Source of the DNA: Saprospiraceae bacterium
GTDB taxonomy: Bacteria; Bacteroidota; Bacteroidia; Chitinophagales; Saprospiraceae
NCBI GenBank assembly: GCA_016708265.1
Contig: JADJGA010000012.1
Location: 1,151,001-1,215,000, forward strand
Direction of reading: 5' to 3'
DNA: 64,000 nucleotides
The notes below the pieces were generated by a model. It was not told where the DNA came from. It searched no databases and worked only from the letters and a program-made list of their open reading frames with translations. Positions 44,711 through 53,145 of this stretch are shown one piece after another. The translations under genes and the position numbers were made by a program. Position 1 is the first letter of the stretch, and every line of letters begins with the position of its first letter.

Positions 44711-47341
44711 GTGTATAGACAAATTGTTTTAGCCATCATATTAATGTCTATCAGTATATCTGACTTACCGGCTCAGATGCAGAAGATTTTAGCTAATGAC
44801 CCAAATAAATCATGGAATTACGGTAATACGGTTAATATTTCAGGTAATTATGCAGCTATAATTAGAAATGATGATCATTGGCAAACATATCAATATACTA
44901 TAGAAATCCTCCGTAAAATTAATAATAAATGGAACTTTAGTAATAGAATTAATCCAACTGATCAGTTCCATGGTCTTTACGTTTGGGGAAATTTAGGATC
45001 ATACTTGAATAAAGGAAAGCTATTTTTCTATAATGAATTAATATATCATATTGATAATGATGATTACTTAACTAACAAACTGATGATAAATGATATTGAA
45101 AAGCAAACAAAAGATTCAGTTTCATCAATGCCTTCAGAACAAATAGAGAGCTTTGGATATAACGGTGAATGGTTGGTGATCAGAAAATCAAAAATTGAAA
45201 AAGAATTTGGAATGCCCCAAACCTATATTATTGATCTCTTTTATAAGTATCTGGGCAATAAATTGACCCTTATAGATAGTATTAAATTTAAACATAGTGT
45301 ATTATTGCCTCATCCCAACACAAGCAGGATCAATATCTCAGAGAATTTTTCAATTATTGGATTTGACAGGGACAGCGAATATGGCCTTGATGATGGGAGT
45401 GTCAACATTTATAAACGTTCTGGAGAAAAATGGTTTTTTTTTCAAAAAATTACCCATCATAACCCTCATGCACAATACAATAGCAGGTTTGGAATTGGCA
45501 CTGCCATATCAGAAGATGAAAGATTTTTAGTTATTGGAGCAATCCTTTCAAAAGATATTAGAGGAAAAGTTTATATTTATGAGTTGCATGGTGATAAATA
45601 TGAATTGTATCAGACAATAACTGAACCAACTAACAAAACTGCCGGGCTGTATGGTAATTCCATAAGTTTTAAAAATAATATCCTGCTTATTGGCCACTCT
45701 GAAACTCAGGATAATTCTTTCAGAGGGAAAGTTTATTTCTATACTTTCATAGATGGTCATTGGCAGTTGGAATACACCATTCAGCCGCCGGTTGGTGATA
45801 CAAAATATGAAAGATTTGGTATAAGTGTCGATCAGGATGGAGAAACATTCATTGCAGGTGCTGATACAGATAATACATATCACACAATTTCCGGTGCCGC
45901 ATATATTTTCCAGATACCTGCCCGGGATACAGTCATAGCATCGGTTTGCAAAAGTGAGGGATATGCTTTCGGAGATACCACATACTATGAGAGTGGCACA
46001 TACAGAGATACACTCATAGCTTCTTATGGAGTGGACAGCGTTGTTGTGCTGAATCTGAGTGTGTTGCCGGTCTATAAGCAGAAGTTCGATACCATACTTT
46101 GTGAAGGTCAGTTTGTAGAAATCGGAGATCAGGTTTTCGATCAGAGCGGGCATTTCATCGTCTCACTGACAAGCTCAGCCGGTTGCGACAGCACAATCGA
46201 TCTAACCCTCAGGGTAATAGACCGTGAGTATCCTATGGTTGATACATTCTTCCGTAGTGGGTCATCAATATACCTTCAGGGTCAAAATATTGTTTCAGAA
46301 GGCACATACAGCTTTATATTGAAAAATATAAATGGTTGCGACAGCATAGTCATCTACAATGTATCCCGGATCGAACCTGATAAAATGAATATCGACACGA
46401 GTTTCTGCGAGGGTCATACTCTTACCATCAGAGACAAGGTGATCAGCAAGTCAGGCACATATGGTTTTGATCTGAAAAACCGGTTTGGCTGCGATTCTAT
46501 CGTAAGTTATATTGTGAAAGAACTGCCAGTAAAAAAGACGAATATCGATACTCTCATCTGTGAGGGAGAAAGCATAAGCATTGCAGGTAATGTATTGAAC
46601 CAGTCAGGACAATACAACTTCACACTAGTATCCTCATCGGGATGCGACAGCCTGGTAGAACTGAATCTCAAAATTGCGATGAAAAACAGCAAAACAATAG
46701 ATACTGTGTTGTGTACCGGGCAAAGCATAAAAATAGGTGATCAACACATCGAAGCAGCCGGTGAATACCATATCATCCTCAAGAATATCTATCACTGCGA
46801 CAGTATCGTGAATATCGCTGTGGCAAAAAGCGAACTCGAAGTCACCAATAATGTCCTGAGTGACCTTGGCTGCAAAAGCGGAGGAATAGACATAAGCACT
46901 GAGGGTAATAATCCCCCATATCATTATCTCTGGAATACAGGCAGTACACAGGAAGACCTGGTATCGGCTGAAAAAGGCAATTATGTGCTCATGGTCAGCG
47001 ACAATACAGGATGCAGCTATGAATTTTCATTTGAAATAGGTGATTCCACAGCATACCTGATCCCCGAAGCATTTATCCCTGATGATCAGAATGAGGAATT
47101 GAACAGGACCTTCCGGATTTACCTTGCCGATCAGGGCAGAAAAATACCCAGAGTAAGCATACTTTCAACCAATATTTTCGATCGGTGGGGTGAGAAGGTA
47201 TTTTCATCGATCGGTAGTAACTTCTGGGATGGCACCTTCAGGAATCAGCCTGCTCCAGCAGGAGTTTATCTTTACAGCATAGTCATCGAATCACCCTGCT
47301 GGGTAAAAACCATAAAAGGGCAGGTGCTGCTGCTGAGGTAG
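44711..47341 (+). CDS. Surface protein with T9SS type B sorting domain and GCDS repeats
   Basis: 876 residues from a GTG start (VYRQIVLAIILMSISISDLPAQ signal peptide). Residues ~25-405 look like an FG-GAP/integrin-like propeller (SVNIYKRSGEKWFFFQKI, GKVYIYELHGDKYELYQTI). Residues ~405-715 hold six repeats of ~50-65 residues with the pattern C-E-G...I...SG-x-Y...GCDS; the third has lost its first cysteine (FRSGSS). A SprB-like repeat follows (NNPPYHYLWNTGSTQEDL), then a type B gliding-motility-type C-terminus (AFIPDDQNEELNRTFRI, FDRWGEKVFSS, GVYLYSIVI). Base composition of the repeat half is visibly richer in G+C than its first half. Confidence 0.85.
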   Translation: MYRQIVLAIILMSISISDLPAQMQKILANDPNKSWNYGNTVNISGNYAAIIRNDDHWQTYQYTIEILRKINNKWNFSNRINPTDQFHGLYVWGNLGSYLNKGKLFFYNELIYHIDNDDYLTNKLMINDIEKQTKDSVSSMPSEQIESFGYNGEWLVIRKSKIEKEFGMPQTYIIDLFYKYLGNKLTLIDSIKFKHSVLLPHPNTSRINISENFSIIGFDRDSEYGLDDGSVNIYKRSGEKWFFFQKITHHNPHAQYNSRFGIGTAISEDERFLVIGAILSKDIRGKVYIYELHGDKYELYQTITEPTNKTAGLYGNSISFKNNILLIGHSETQDNSFRGKVYFYTFIDGHWQLEYTIQPPVGDTKYERFGISVDQDGETFIAGADTDNTYHTISGAAYIFQIPARDTVIASVCKSEGYAFGDTTYYESGTYRDTLIASYGVDSVVVLNLSVLPVYKQKFDTILCEGQFVEIGDQVFDQSGHFIVSLTSSAGCDSTIDLTLRVIDREYPMVDTFFRSGSSIYLQGQNIVSEGTYSFILKNINGCDSIVIYNVSRIEPDKMNIDTSFCEGHTLTIRDKVISKSGTYGFDLKNRFGCDSIVSYIVKELPVKKTNIDTLICEGESISIAGNVLNQSGQYNFTLVSSSGCDSLVELNLKIAMKNSKTIDTVLCTGQSIKIGDQHIEAAGEYHIILKNIYHCDSIVNIAVAKSELEVTNNVLSDLGCKSGGIDISTEGNNPPYHYLWNTGSTQEDLVSAEKGNYVLMVSDNTGCSYEFSFEIGDSTAYLIPEAFIPDDQNEELNRTFRIYLADQGRKIPRVSILSTNIFDRWGEKVFSSIGSNFWDGTFRNQPAPAGVYLYSIVIESPCWVKTIKGQVLLLR

Positions 47342-47745
47342 GGGAGTGAGGATGTATGAATTACGATATTTGAAATACGAATTCTATAATAATAAGATAA
47401 TTTATTTGTATCTTTTTGAGTTGGGAAGGAAACGCAATTTCATAATAGAACAGAGCTTGGAAGACTTTATGTCATTACGCTCAGAAATACAGAACTATCA
47501 ATCATCAAAGCAATTGAACTGTTTAATATTGATAAAATCAGCAAAGTATTCAACCTTGAATGAGGTAAAAGAAAATGTAGAAGTTCATTACTAAAGTTCC
47601 CGGGATGGTTGCGGTTTGCAACTGCAATCATATCTGTTATGAATTTAAAATTCATGATATATTGGATTGATGTCACTGTCATCGACCATCCATAAATATT
47701 CTTTTTTTTATATTTGAATTATTGATACAATTTGTTTTACACAAC
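47342..47745. other. 404-bp spacer with the second dispersed-repeat copy
   Basis: Carries copy 2 of the dispersed repeat (47602-47694). An 82-codon frame from a GTG at 47346 is present but has no recognisable content and starts in low-complexity sequence, so it is not annotated as a gene. Confidence 0.55.
47602..47694 (+). repeat. Dispersed repeat, copy 2
   Basis: GGGATGGTTGCGGTTTGCAA start, then ATGAATTTAAAATTCATGATAT, and GATGTCAC. Same element as 42884-42998 but without its ~20-base internal segment, so that ATGAATT and AATTCAT form a compact palindrome here. Confidence 0.75.
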
Positions 47746-47955
47746 TTAATCCTCTTCTTTTCTTTGTCCGAAAATTCCAATTTTTTTACCTCTGAAATAT
47801 TCAATGCTGCTGTACAGGATCCAGGCTGCCAGACCTTCATCAATATTGCCAATAAAAGGTAAATTATCAGGAAGTAATTCAAATACTCCTGCAGTTGGAT
47901 TTATCAGATAGATCAGTGAAATCAGTGAAAGTAGTCCTACAAATATCGTTTTCAT
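47746..47955 (-). CDS. Small DUF1232/YkvA-like membrane protein
   Basis: 69 residues. A hydrophobic N-terminus (TIFVGLLSLISLIYLINP) runs into VFELLPDNLPFIGNIDEGLAAWIL, close to the DUF1232 core pattern P-x-D-x-I-P-x-x-x-P-x-x-G-x-x-D-D. A charged C-terminal tail follows. YkvA-like proteins are small, widespread and of unknown function. It is followed downstream by no close partner; the alpha/beta hydrolase gene ends 44 bases before its start region. Confidence 0.7.
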   Translation of the reverse strand: MKTIFVGLLSLISLIYLINPTAGVFELLPDNLPFIGNIDEGLAAWILYSSIEYFRGKKIGIFGQRKEED

Positions 47956-47999
47956 ATTCTTTTATTTCAAAAATTATTGTTAATCTTTGTCAGCAGTTT

Positions 48000-48995
48000 T
48001 TATTCAGAACCATTTACAAGCTTATCAACTTTGTCTATTACGTCTCCTGATTCCTTTAAACTTGAAATAATAACCCAATCATGAAACATTTCCGGATACT
48101 CATAATAATTAAATCTGATACTCTGATCATTCATAAGCTGTTTGCATTTTTTAGCATCAGCATTTAATATGTCTTTTGTCCCTGTAAAAATAGAGATTCT
48201 GCACATTCCGGTTAAATCTCCGTATATGGGGCTTATCCGGTAGTCCATTAAGTCTAAGTTTCCTGCATATTTTTTTCCAGCATTTTTAAGACCACTAATG
48301 CTTAATATCTTATCTTTTTTGTCAATTGATTCTATATTTGGATTGGTCATTGAGACATCTAACCAGGGAGAAAAAGTAATAATCTGATCAGGCTGATTTA
48401 TTTTATTGTTCCTTAAATGCTGGGCAAATCCCAATGCTAAACCACCACCTGCAGAATCACCCATGATAATAATACGTTTTGTGGGATGTTCTGTAGTCAA
48501 TGTCAAATATAAATCATCAATAAAACAATATGTTTCCTTATAAGTTGCTTCAGGTGCCAGGGGATAGTCAGGAACTACGATTACAGCACCGGTCTTTTTG
48601 ATTAATTTAGAAATCAGACCCCAGTGTTGTTTGCTGATATTAGCCATATAAGCACCACCATGTAGATACAAAATTACAACATCAGAATTATTATCTTTTG
48701 GAGAAATAGTCCATACCTTCCTTCTGTTTTGTTCAATTTCCTTTACAATAAAGTTCCCGGAGAATGATTTAGGTAACACTGCAGGATATTTTTCGAAACT
48801 GTTTGTGATCATTTTCTTCTCCATCATTTTTTTCATTCCAATAAAGCCCAGGATTGATTGTATAAATTTTGATTCAATACCGGGAGGTATTTTGTGCTGA
48901 TAATCAATATTATTCATATTTGTGTCAGTTGATTTTTGTGCATTACTAATATGGATGATGAGCAAAACTGAAATAAAGATAATTAGGAATCTCAT
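48000..48995 (-). CDS. Alpha/beta hydrolase, hormone-sensitive-lipase type, exported
   Basis: 331 residues with a signal peptide (FLIIFISVLLIIHISNAQ). The oxyanion motif is LYLHGGAYMANI, the nucleophile is in IIMGDSAGGGLAL, and the acid and histidine are likely in the late segments FTGTKDILNADA and PEMFHDWVI. These are the marks of HSL-family (type IV) esterases acting on acyl esters. Predicted location is periplasm or secreted. It is the last gene of the co-directional group 52.9-48.0 kb, though 129 bases separate it from its upstream neighbour. Confidence 0.85.
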   Translation of the reverse strand: MRFLIIFISVLLIIHISNAQKSTDTNMNNIDYQHKIPPGIESKFIQSILGFIGMKKMMEKKMITNSFEKYPAVLPKSFSGNFIVKEIEQNRRKVWTISPKDNNSDVVILYLHGGAYMANISKQHWGLISKLIKKTGAVIVVPDYPLAPEATYKETYCFIDDLYLTLTTEHPTKRIIIMGDSAGGGLALGFAQHLRNNKINQPDQIITFSPWLDVSMTNPNIESIDKKDKILSISGLKNAGKKYAGNLDLMDYRISPIYGDLTGMCRISIFTGTKDILNADAKKCKQLMNDQSIRFNYYEYPEMFHDWVIISSLKESGDVIDKVDKLVNGSE

Positions 48996-49124
48996 TTTAT
49001 TTGTTGACTATATATGTTTACGGATCTTTAGCCATTTTTTGCTTAGAAATAATCCCTGGTCAAGTTTGATGAAATTGAAATTTATATTCTAAATCAAATG
49101 GTAAATGTAAATATCCCGATCAGA

Positions 49125-49757
49125 CTAATCATGCAACCAAACGCTTTTATTCAAATATTCTTTAGAAGTAAGCTGATCAAGAAGAAAGGAGGCCACATTT
49201 GCCCTTGATATGCCCGAGCTACCTTTGAGTTTTGTATGTTCACAACCATGTTTCAGATTTCCTGTTTTTGGTCCATTGGTTAATCCTCCCGGGCGGACAA
49301 TAGTCCACTTCAGGTTGCTTCCTTTAATCCGTCTTTCATTTGTATTATGATCAGCCAATGGTACATGAAGCATGAAATCAACAATCAGAAAACGGGCAGG
49401 TTGGGGCATGTAATTTCGACTTTCACCGGCACCAAAACTTGACATATAAATGAAGCGTGATACACTTTCCTCTTCCATAATACTTACGATATTGTCAATT
49501 CCCCGGATGATTTCATGACTGTGCTTTGTAAGTGAGTTACCACCAAGAGTTGAAATACATGCATCTGAGCCAGTTATGACTTTTCTAAGTTTATCTTTTT
49601 CATTTAGATCACCTGCAACAACTTTTAAATTGATATGATCTGATTTTACTGATTCAGGTTTGCGAACATATGCTGTTACTTCATGACCTGATGCTAATGC
49701 TTCTTCAACCAGCAATGAACCGGTCTTGCCGCTCGCTCCAAATATTACTATTTTCAT
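49125..49757 (-). CDS. NAD(P)-binding atypical SDR (NmrA/SDR_a5-like)
   Basis: 210 residues from the ATG at 49757, where MKIVIFGASGKTGSLLVEEAL starts directly with the Rossmann glycine motif GASGKTG. An in-frame TTG at 49805 would add 16 residues and is less likely. Other marks: VVAGDLNEKDKL, ACISTLGG, FIYMSSFGAGES and WTIVRPGGL. Members include redox sensors and epimerase-like reductases, and the catalytic Tyr-xxx-Lys is not evident. Grouped with CrtI-like, SDR and SnoaL-like genes upstream. Confidence 0.83.
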   Translation of the reverse strand: MKIVIFGASGKTGSLLVEEALASGHEVTAYVRKPESVKSDHINLKVVAGDLNEKDKLRKVITGSDACISTLGGNSLTKHSHEIIRGIDNIVSIMEEESVSRFIYMSSFGAGESRNYMPQPARFLIVDFMLHVPLADHNTNERRIKGSNLKWTIVRPGGLTNGPKTGNLKHGCEHTKLKGSSGISRANVASFLLDQLTSKEYLNKSVWLHD

Positions 49758-49842
49758 TTGTTTTTTTATGATGTTTATAATAAAAAAATCTTCTATTTCT
49801 GGCAATTAAACGTTACAGGTATCACGTAAATAAAACTATTTT

Positions 49843-51462
49843 TTATTTTTTTTTCAGTACTTTATCTGCTGCCAGTTTACCTGTAAGTATCGACATTGGC
49901 ACACCTGCAGGACTGTAAGCCCATTGTCCCGCCTGATAAATTTTTGGTATGGGTGTCAGTACAGAACGATCTGAAATTTGAATTTTATTTACAACCGGCA
50001 TAGTTTTATTAAAAGCCCAGCCAACAATTGCTCCTTCCGAACTGCCTACTCTGTTCTCTATACTTAAGGGGCTGAAAGAAAATCGTCCAATAATATTGTC
50101 TTTTAACATCGGGTAAACAGAACCGGAGATCACTTCAATAATACGATTTTCAAGTTCAGAATTAAACTCATCGAGCCAGCCTGCTTTTTGAATTTCTTTA
50201 AATAGATCATATTCAGCAAGTAAACTGATAATCATACCGGTCTTACCTTCAGGAACCAATTCAGGATCTTTTAATCCGGGAATAGAAATTTCATATGTGT
50301 TTAATGCGGTAAATTTTTCGAGCCATCTTAAAATGTCATCTTTATTGACTTTTTCAAAATTATTTAACAGTCCATATAGTTCTCCACGATGAGTTTCTCC
50401 CAATCCTATCTTTGATGGAGTATAGAAGAAATGTCCATGCGCAATTTTCCTGAAAGTTTCAATTGGCACATCTACCTCTAAAAACAGGGAAAAAACAGAA
50501 TCTGTGCCCCGGTTTTTAAGCATTGTACTTTTTGTATCCTCGATTTTTGTTTTAATTTTTGACAAAAACCCATTTGTTTTTACGATTCTATAAAATGTTT
50601 TTAAATCAGCAGCCCAGATAAGATCATTGTATTTATAACTGATGTTGTTCTGATCCAGGACAAGACATTCATCTGCCAACACTTCAGTGATTTTTGTTTC
50701 AGTCTTTATTTCACCTCCACTTTCAAGTATTTTGTTTTTCAAGACTTCAGATAGTTTTCCCACTCCACCTTTGGGATAGAAATAATCCAGATATAAGGAA
50801 AAATAACTCAATGCAAAAAAAGCAGGTGTATTTTTGAAGAAGTGTTGTGAGATCATATCCCTGAGAGAAGGATTTTTTACTATTGTTTTCAAGTAATCTT
50901 CAACAGGCATGTTCATCCGGTTTATTTTCCCAACAGTAAAAAGAAATTTCGGCAGCCATGGTAACAGTTTGCTAAACAAAAACTTCCTATCACGCTTTAA
51001 ATCTTTAAACACAGGATTCTCAATGCCGTAAAGCACTTCCATATGTTTCATTATTTTGCGAATTACTTTTAACACATCATCAATTTCACTTTCGCTTTCA
51101 GGGAAGAAATTCAAAAGGAGTTCCCTGTATTTCATTATATCATCTATAGTTTCAATATTTATTATTTCATTTTCGATACCAACAGAAACAGGGCTTTTAA
51201 CTACCTCAAGCTGAATGCCTAAATCCTTCAACATCGGGAAAATGATACCTGCATCTTCCAAAGCCCTTACTCCGGCTTCAAAATGAAAGCCATCGCGGGT
51301 AAATGAATTGACTAGCCCGCCAAGTTCCCTGTTTTTTTCGATAAGCAATACTTTTTGACCTGAACGTGAAAGATAGGCTGCAGATGTCAATCCGGCAATG
51401 CCACCCCCAACAACTATGGTATTGTAAGTATTTTCAGATAAACTAATTTTTTCCATAGACAT
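49843..51462 (-). CDS. FAD-dependent oxidoreductase of the CrtI/phytoene desaturase-retinol saturase type
   Basis: 539 residues. N-terminal FAD-binding NTIVVGGGIAGLTSAAYLSRSG and LIEKNRELGGLVNSF; C-terminal IPKIYQAGQWAYSPAGVPMSILTG, the typical end of this superfamily. The central part (FKNTPAFFALSYFSLYLDYFYPKGG) matches carotenoid desaturase/isomerase-like proteins. No phytoene synthase (crtB) is adjacent, so carotenoid desaturation is not assured; a lipid or isoprenoid substrate is likely. An alternative ATG at 51456 is present. It lies 25 bases after the SDR gene in the same operon. Confidence 0.85.
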   Translation of the reverse strand: MSMEKISLSENTYNTIVVGGGIAGLTSAAYLSRSGQKVLLIEKNRELGGLVNSFTRDGFHFEAGVRALEDAGIIFPMLKDLGIQLEVVKSPVSVGIENEIINIETIDDIMKYRELLLNFFPESESEIDDVLKVIRKIMKHMEVLYGIENPVFKDLKRDRKFLFSKLLPWLPKFLFTVGKINRMNMPVEDYLKTIVKNPSLRDMISQHFFKNTPAFFALSYFSLYLDYFYPKGGVGKLSEVLKNKILESGGEIKTETKITEVLADECLVLDQNNISYKYNDLIWAADLKTFYRIVKTNGFLSKIKTKIEDTKSTMLKNRGTDSVFSLFLEVDVPIETFRKIAHGHFFYTPSKIGLGETHRGELYGLLNNFEKVNKDDILRWLEKFTALNTYEISIPGLKDPELVPEGKTGMIISLLAEYDLFKEIQKAGWLDEFNSELENRIIEVISGSVYPMLKDNIIGRFSFSPLSIENRVGSSEGAIVGWAFNKTMPVVNKIQISDRSVLTPIPKIYQAGQWAYSPAGVPMSILTGKLAADKVLKKK

Positions 51463-51487
51463 CGATTGATTAATTCAACATTAATTC

Positions 51488-52447
51488 TTACTTTTTTAAT
51501 CCGGCAAATTCAAGATTTTTCTCCCAAAGTTCATACGCAACTTTTTTATCCAATGCCGGGGGTGCCGGTATTTCTTCGGTGGTTAAATTAAAGAATTTTC
51601 CGCTAACTGAATCTATTTCCTTTGAAACCCCAAGGTAATATAATGCTTCAGCCGATATTTCAGGAGATTTTAATGATTTATCAAAAAAATTCCTTTTAAA
51701 CCAGCGGTAAACAGGTCCGTTTTCCTGACCTGTTTCAGTTTTCACTGCTCCGGGATGCATTGAATTTATAGTTACACCAGTATTTTTGAAGTGTTCAACA
51801 AATACTGTCATCGATAAAAGTTGGGCCAGTTTTGCAGAGCCATAGCTTTTAAGACCTGAATATCTTCGTTTTCCCCAATTCAGATCATCGAGCCTCAATC
51901 CCCAGGCTGCAAATCGGTGGCCTTCGGAACTAACCATAATAATTCTTGCTTTTTCCTGCGATTTTAATTTTTCCTGTAAATGATGATTAATAATGAAAGA
52001 AGAAAGGTGGTGAACCACAAAGACTTTCTCAAGTCCGTCAACAGTTAATTCTCTTTTGGTCAGATAAATACCTGCATTGTGTATCAATACATCGATAGGG
52101 GTGTTAAGAGAGGCCAGTTCTTCAGCAACCCGGTTGATATCTTTCAAAACACTCAAATCAGCAATTTTGAAATCGCATTTCACATCAAATTCGCTTTCGA
52201 TTTCACGGCAAAGAGCTTCTGATTTCTCAATATTGCGATTTATACAAAGTAAGTTTGCTCCGTGGGATGCATATTTCCGGGCTGTGTGGTAGCCAATTCC
52301 CGATGTTGCACCTGATATGACAACAAGTTTGTTCTTAAAATCATCGTAGCAAATTCTGGGATCAGAACGATTGTTTCTGATCATCGCAAATATGTCAGAC
52401 CATTGATATTCTTTGAAGTATTTAAAGAATTTTTCATTTTTTTTCAT
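51488..52447 (-). CDS. Short-chain dehydrogenase/reductase (retinol dehydrogenase-like)
   Basis: 319 residues. Cofactor motif VVISGATSGIGYH, NAG motif LIHNAGIYL, active-site serine in IIMVSSEGHR and the catalytic YxxxK in KSYGSAKLAQ; MHPGAVKTETG follows as expected. The N-terminal ~38 residues before the Rossmann fold are an extension. Retinol-dehydrogenase-like classical SDRs oxidise or reduce alcohols, often on lipids. Located 10 bases after the SnoaL-like gene and 25 before the CrtI-like gene, so it probably works with the latter on the same substrate. Confidence 0.88.
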   Translation of the reverse strand: MKKNEKFFKYFKEYQWSDIFAMIRNNRSDPRICYDDFKNKLVVISGATSGIGYHTARKYASHGANLLCINRNIEKSEALCREIESEFDVKCDFKIADLSVLKDINRVAEELASLNTPIDVLIHNAGIYLTKRELTVDGLEKVFVVHHLSSFIINHHLQEKLKSQEKARIIMVSSEGHRFAAWGLRLDDLNWGKRRYSGLKSYGSAKLAQLLSMTVFVEHFKNTGVTINSMHPGAVKTETGQENGPVYRWFKRNFFDKSLKSPEISAEALYYLGVSKEIDSVSGKFFNLTTEEIPAPPALDKKVAYELWEKNLEFAGLKK

Positions 52448-52457
52448 ACGCTATTAT

Positions 52458-52931
52458 TTACCCGAATTTTTTTATCATAAACCTTCTGTAAGCTTTCCCG
52501 AATCTTGGAATATTATCAAAAATATCACCCCATAGGTCGTAGTAATCTCTTTGCTCCAATATTTTTCCTTCATTACTTAAGGTCAGCCGGCTCGCCCCAT
52601 ATAATATGGAACTGGGATATTTTTTGAAACTAAGGGTCATCTCCCATTCTATGAATACAATATTGCCTTCCATAGAAGAATTAACAATATTCATCTTCAG
52701 GTCTTTTGAACGTTTTGTCAGCCTTTCAGTCATTGCTGTGAATTCTTCGATTCCGTGTATTCCCTGAATTGAATCCCTGAAATAAATGTTATCATCGTAA
52801 AAGGGCAGAATGTGCGACCAGTCAGGTTTCCCTTCTGTGTTGTATGTTCTTGACCACAATTCTTTTACTGTGTCGATAGAGGTTATTTTTCCATTAAAAA
52901 TATCCTGCTCAGTAGAATTAAGATTTTCCAT
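52458..52931 (-). CDS. SnoaL-like/NTF2-fold protein
   Basis: 157 residues. The pattern ELWSRTYNTEGKPDWSHILPFYDDNIYFRDS, GIEEFTAMTERL, FIEWEMTLSF and GKILEQRDYYDLW matches the SnoaL-like polyketide-cyclase/NTF2 fold. Such proteins bind small lipophilic ligands or catalyse isomerisation. First gene of the SnoaL-SDR-CrtI-like-NAD-binding group. The trio SnoaL, SDR and flavin oxidoreductase recalls lipid-modifying stress operons of Proteobacteria, an inference only. Confidence 0.78.
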   Translation of the reverse strand: MENLNSTEQDIFNGKITSIDTVKELWSRTYNTEGKPDWSHILPFYDDNIYFRDSIQGIHGIEEFTAMTERLTKRSKDLKMNIVNSSMEGNIVFIEWEMTLSFKKYPSSILYGASRLTLSNEGKILEQRDYYDLWGDIFDNIPRFGKAYRRFMIKKFG

Positions 52932-53145
52932 ATACTGACTGCTTTTATTAAATTATTATTTCTTAGTTGTTTAAAAATATTGATTAAGTGTATTTGCATA
53001 TCATTGATATTTAATTTGTTTGAAAATAATGTTTAACATTTAATTTCTTCCAATTTTGCCACAATTTTTGAATAATCAACTCCTAATGTTCTCCCATCTT
53101 ACAAAAATAAGCATTATCTGCTGTAGCACAAAATTGTATCCAAAT

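Noticed and set aside
47346..47594. 82-codon plus-strand frame after the type B T9SS gene
   Set aside because: Starts at a GTG inside low-complexity sequence just after the upstream stop, with no family pattern. A gene remnant is possible but not supportable.
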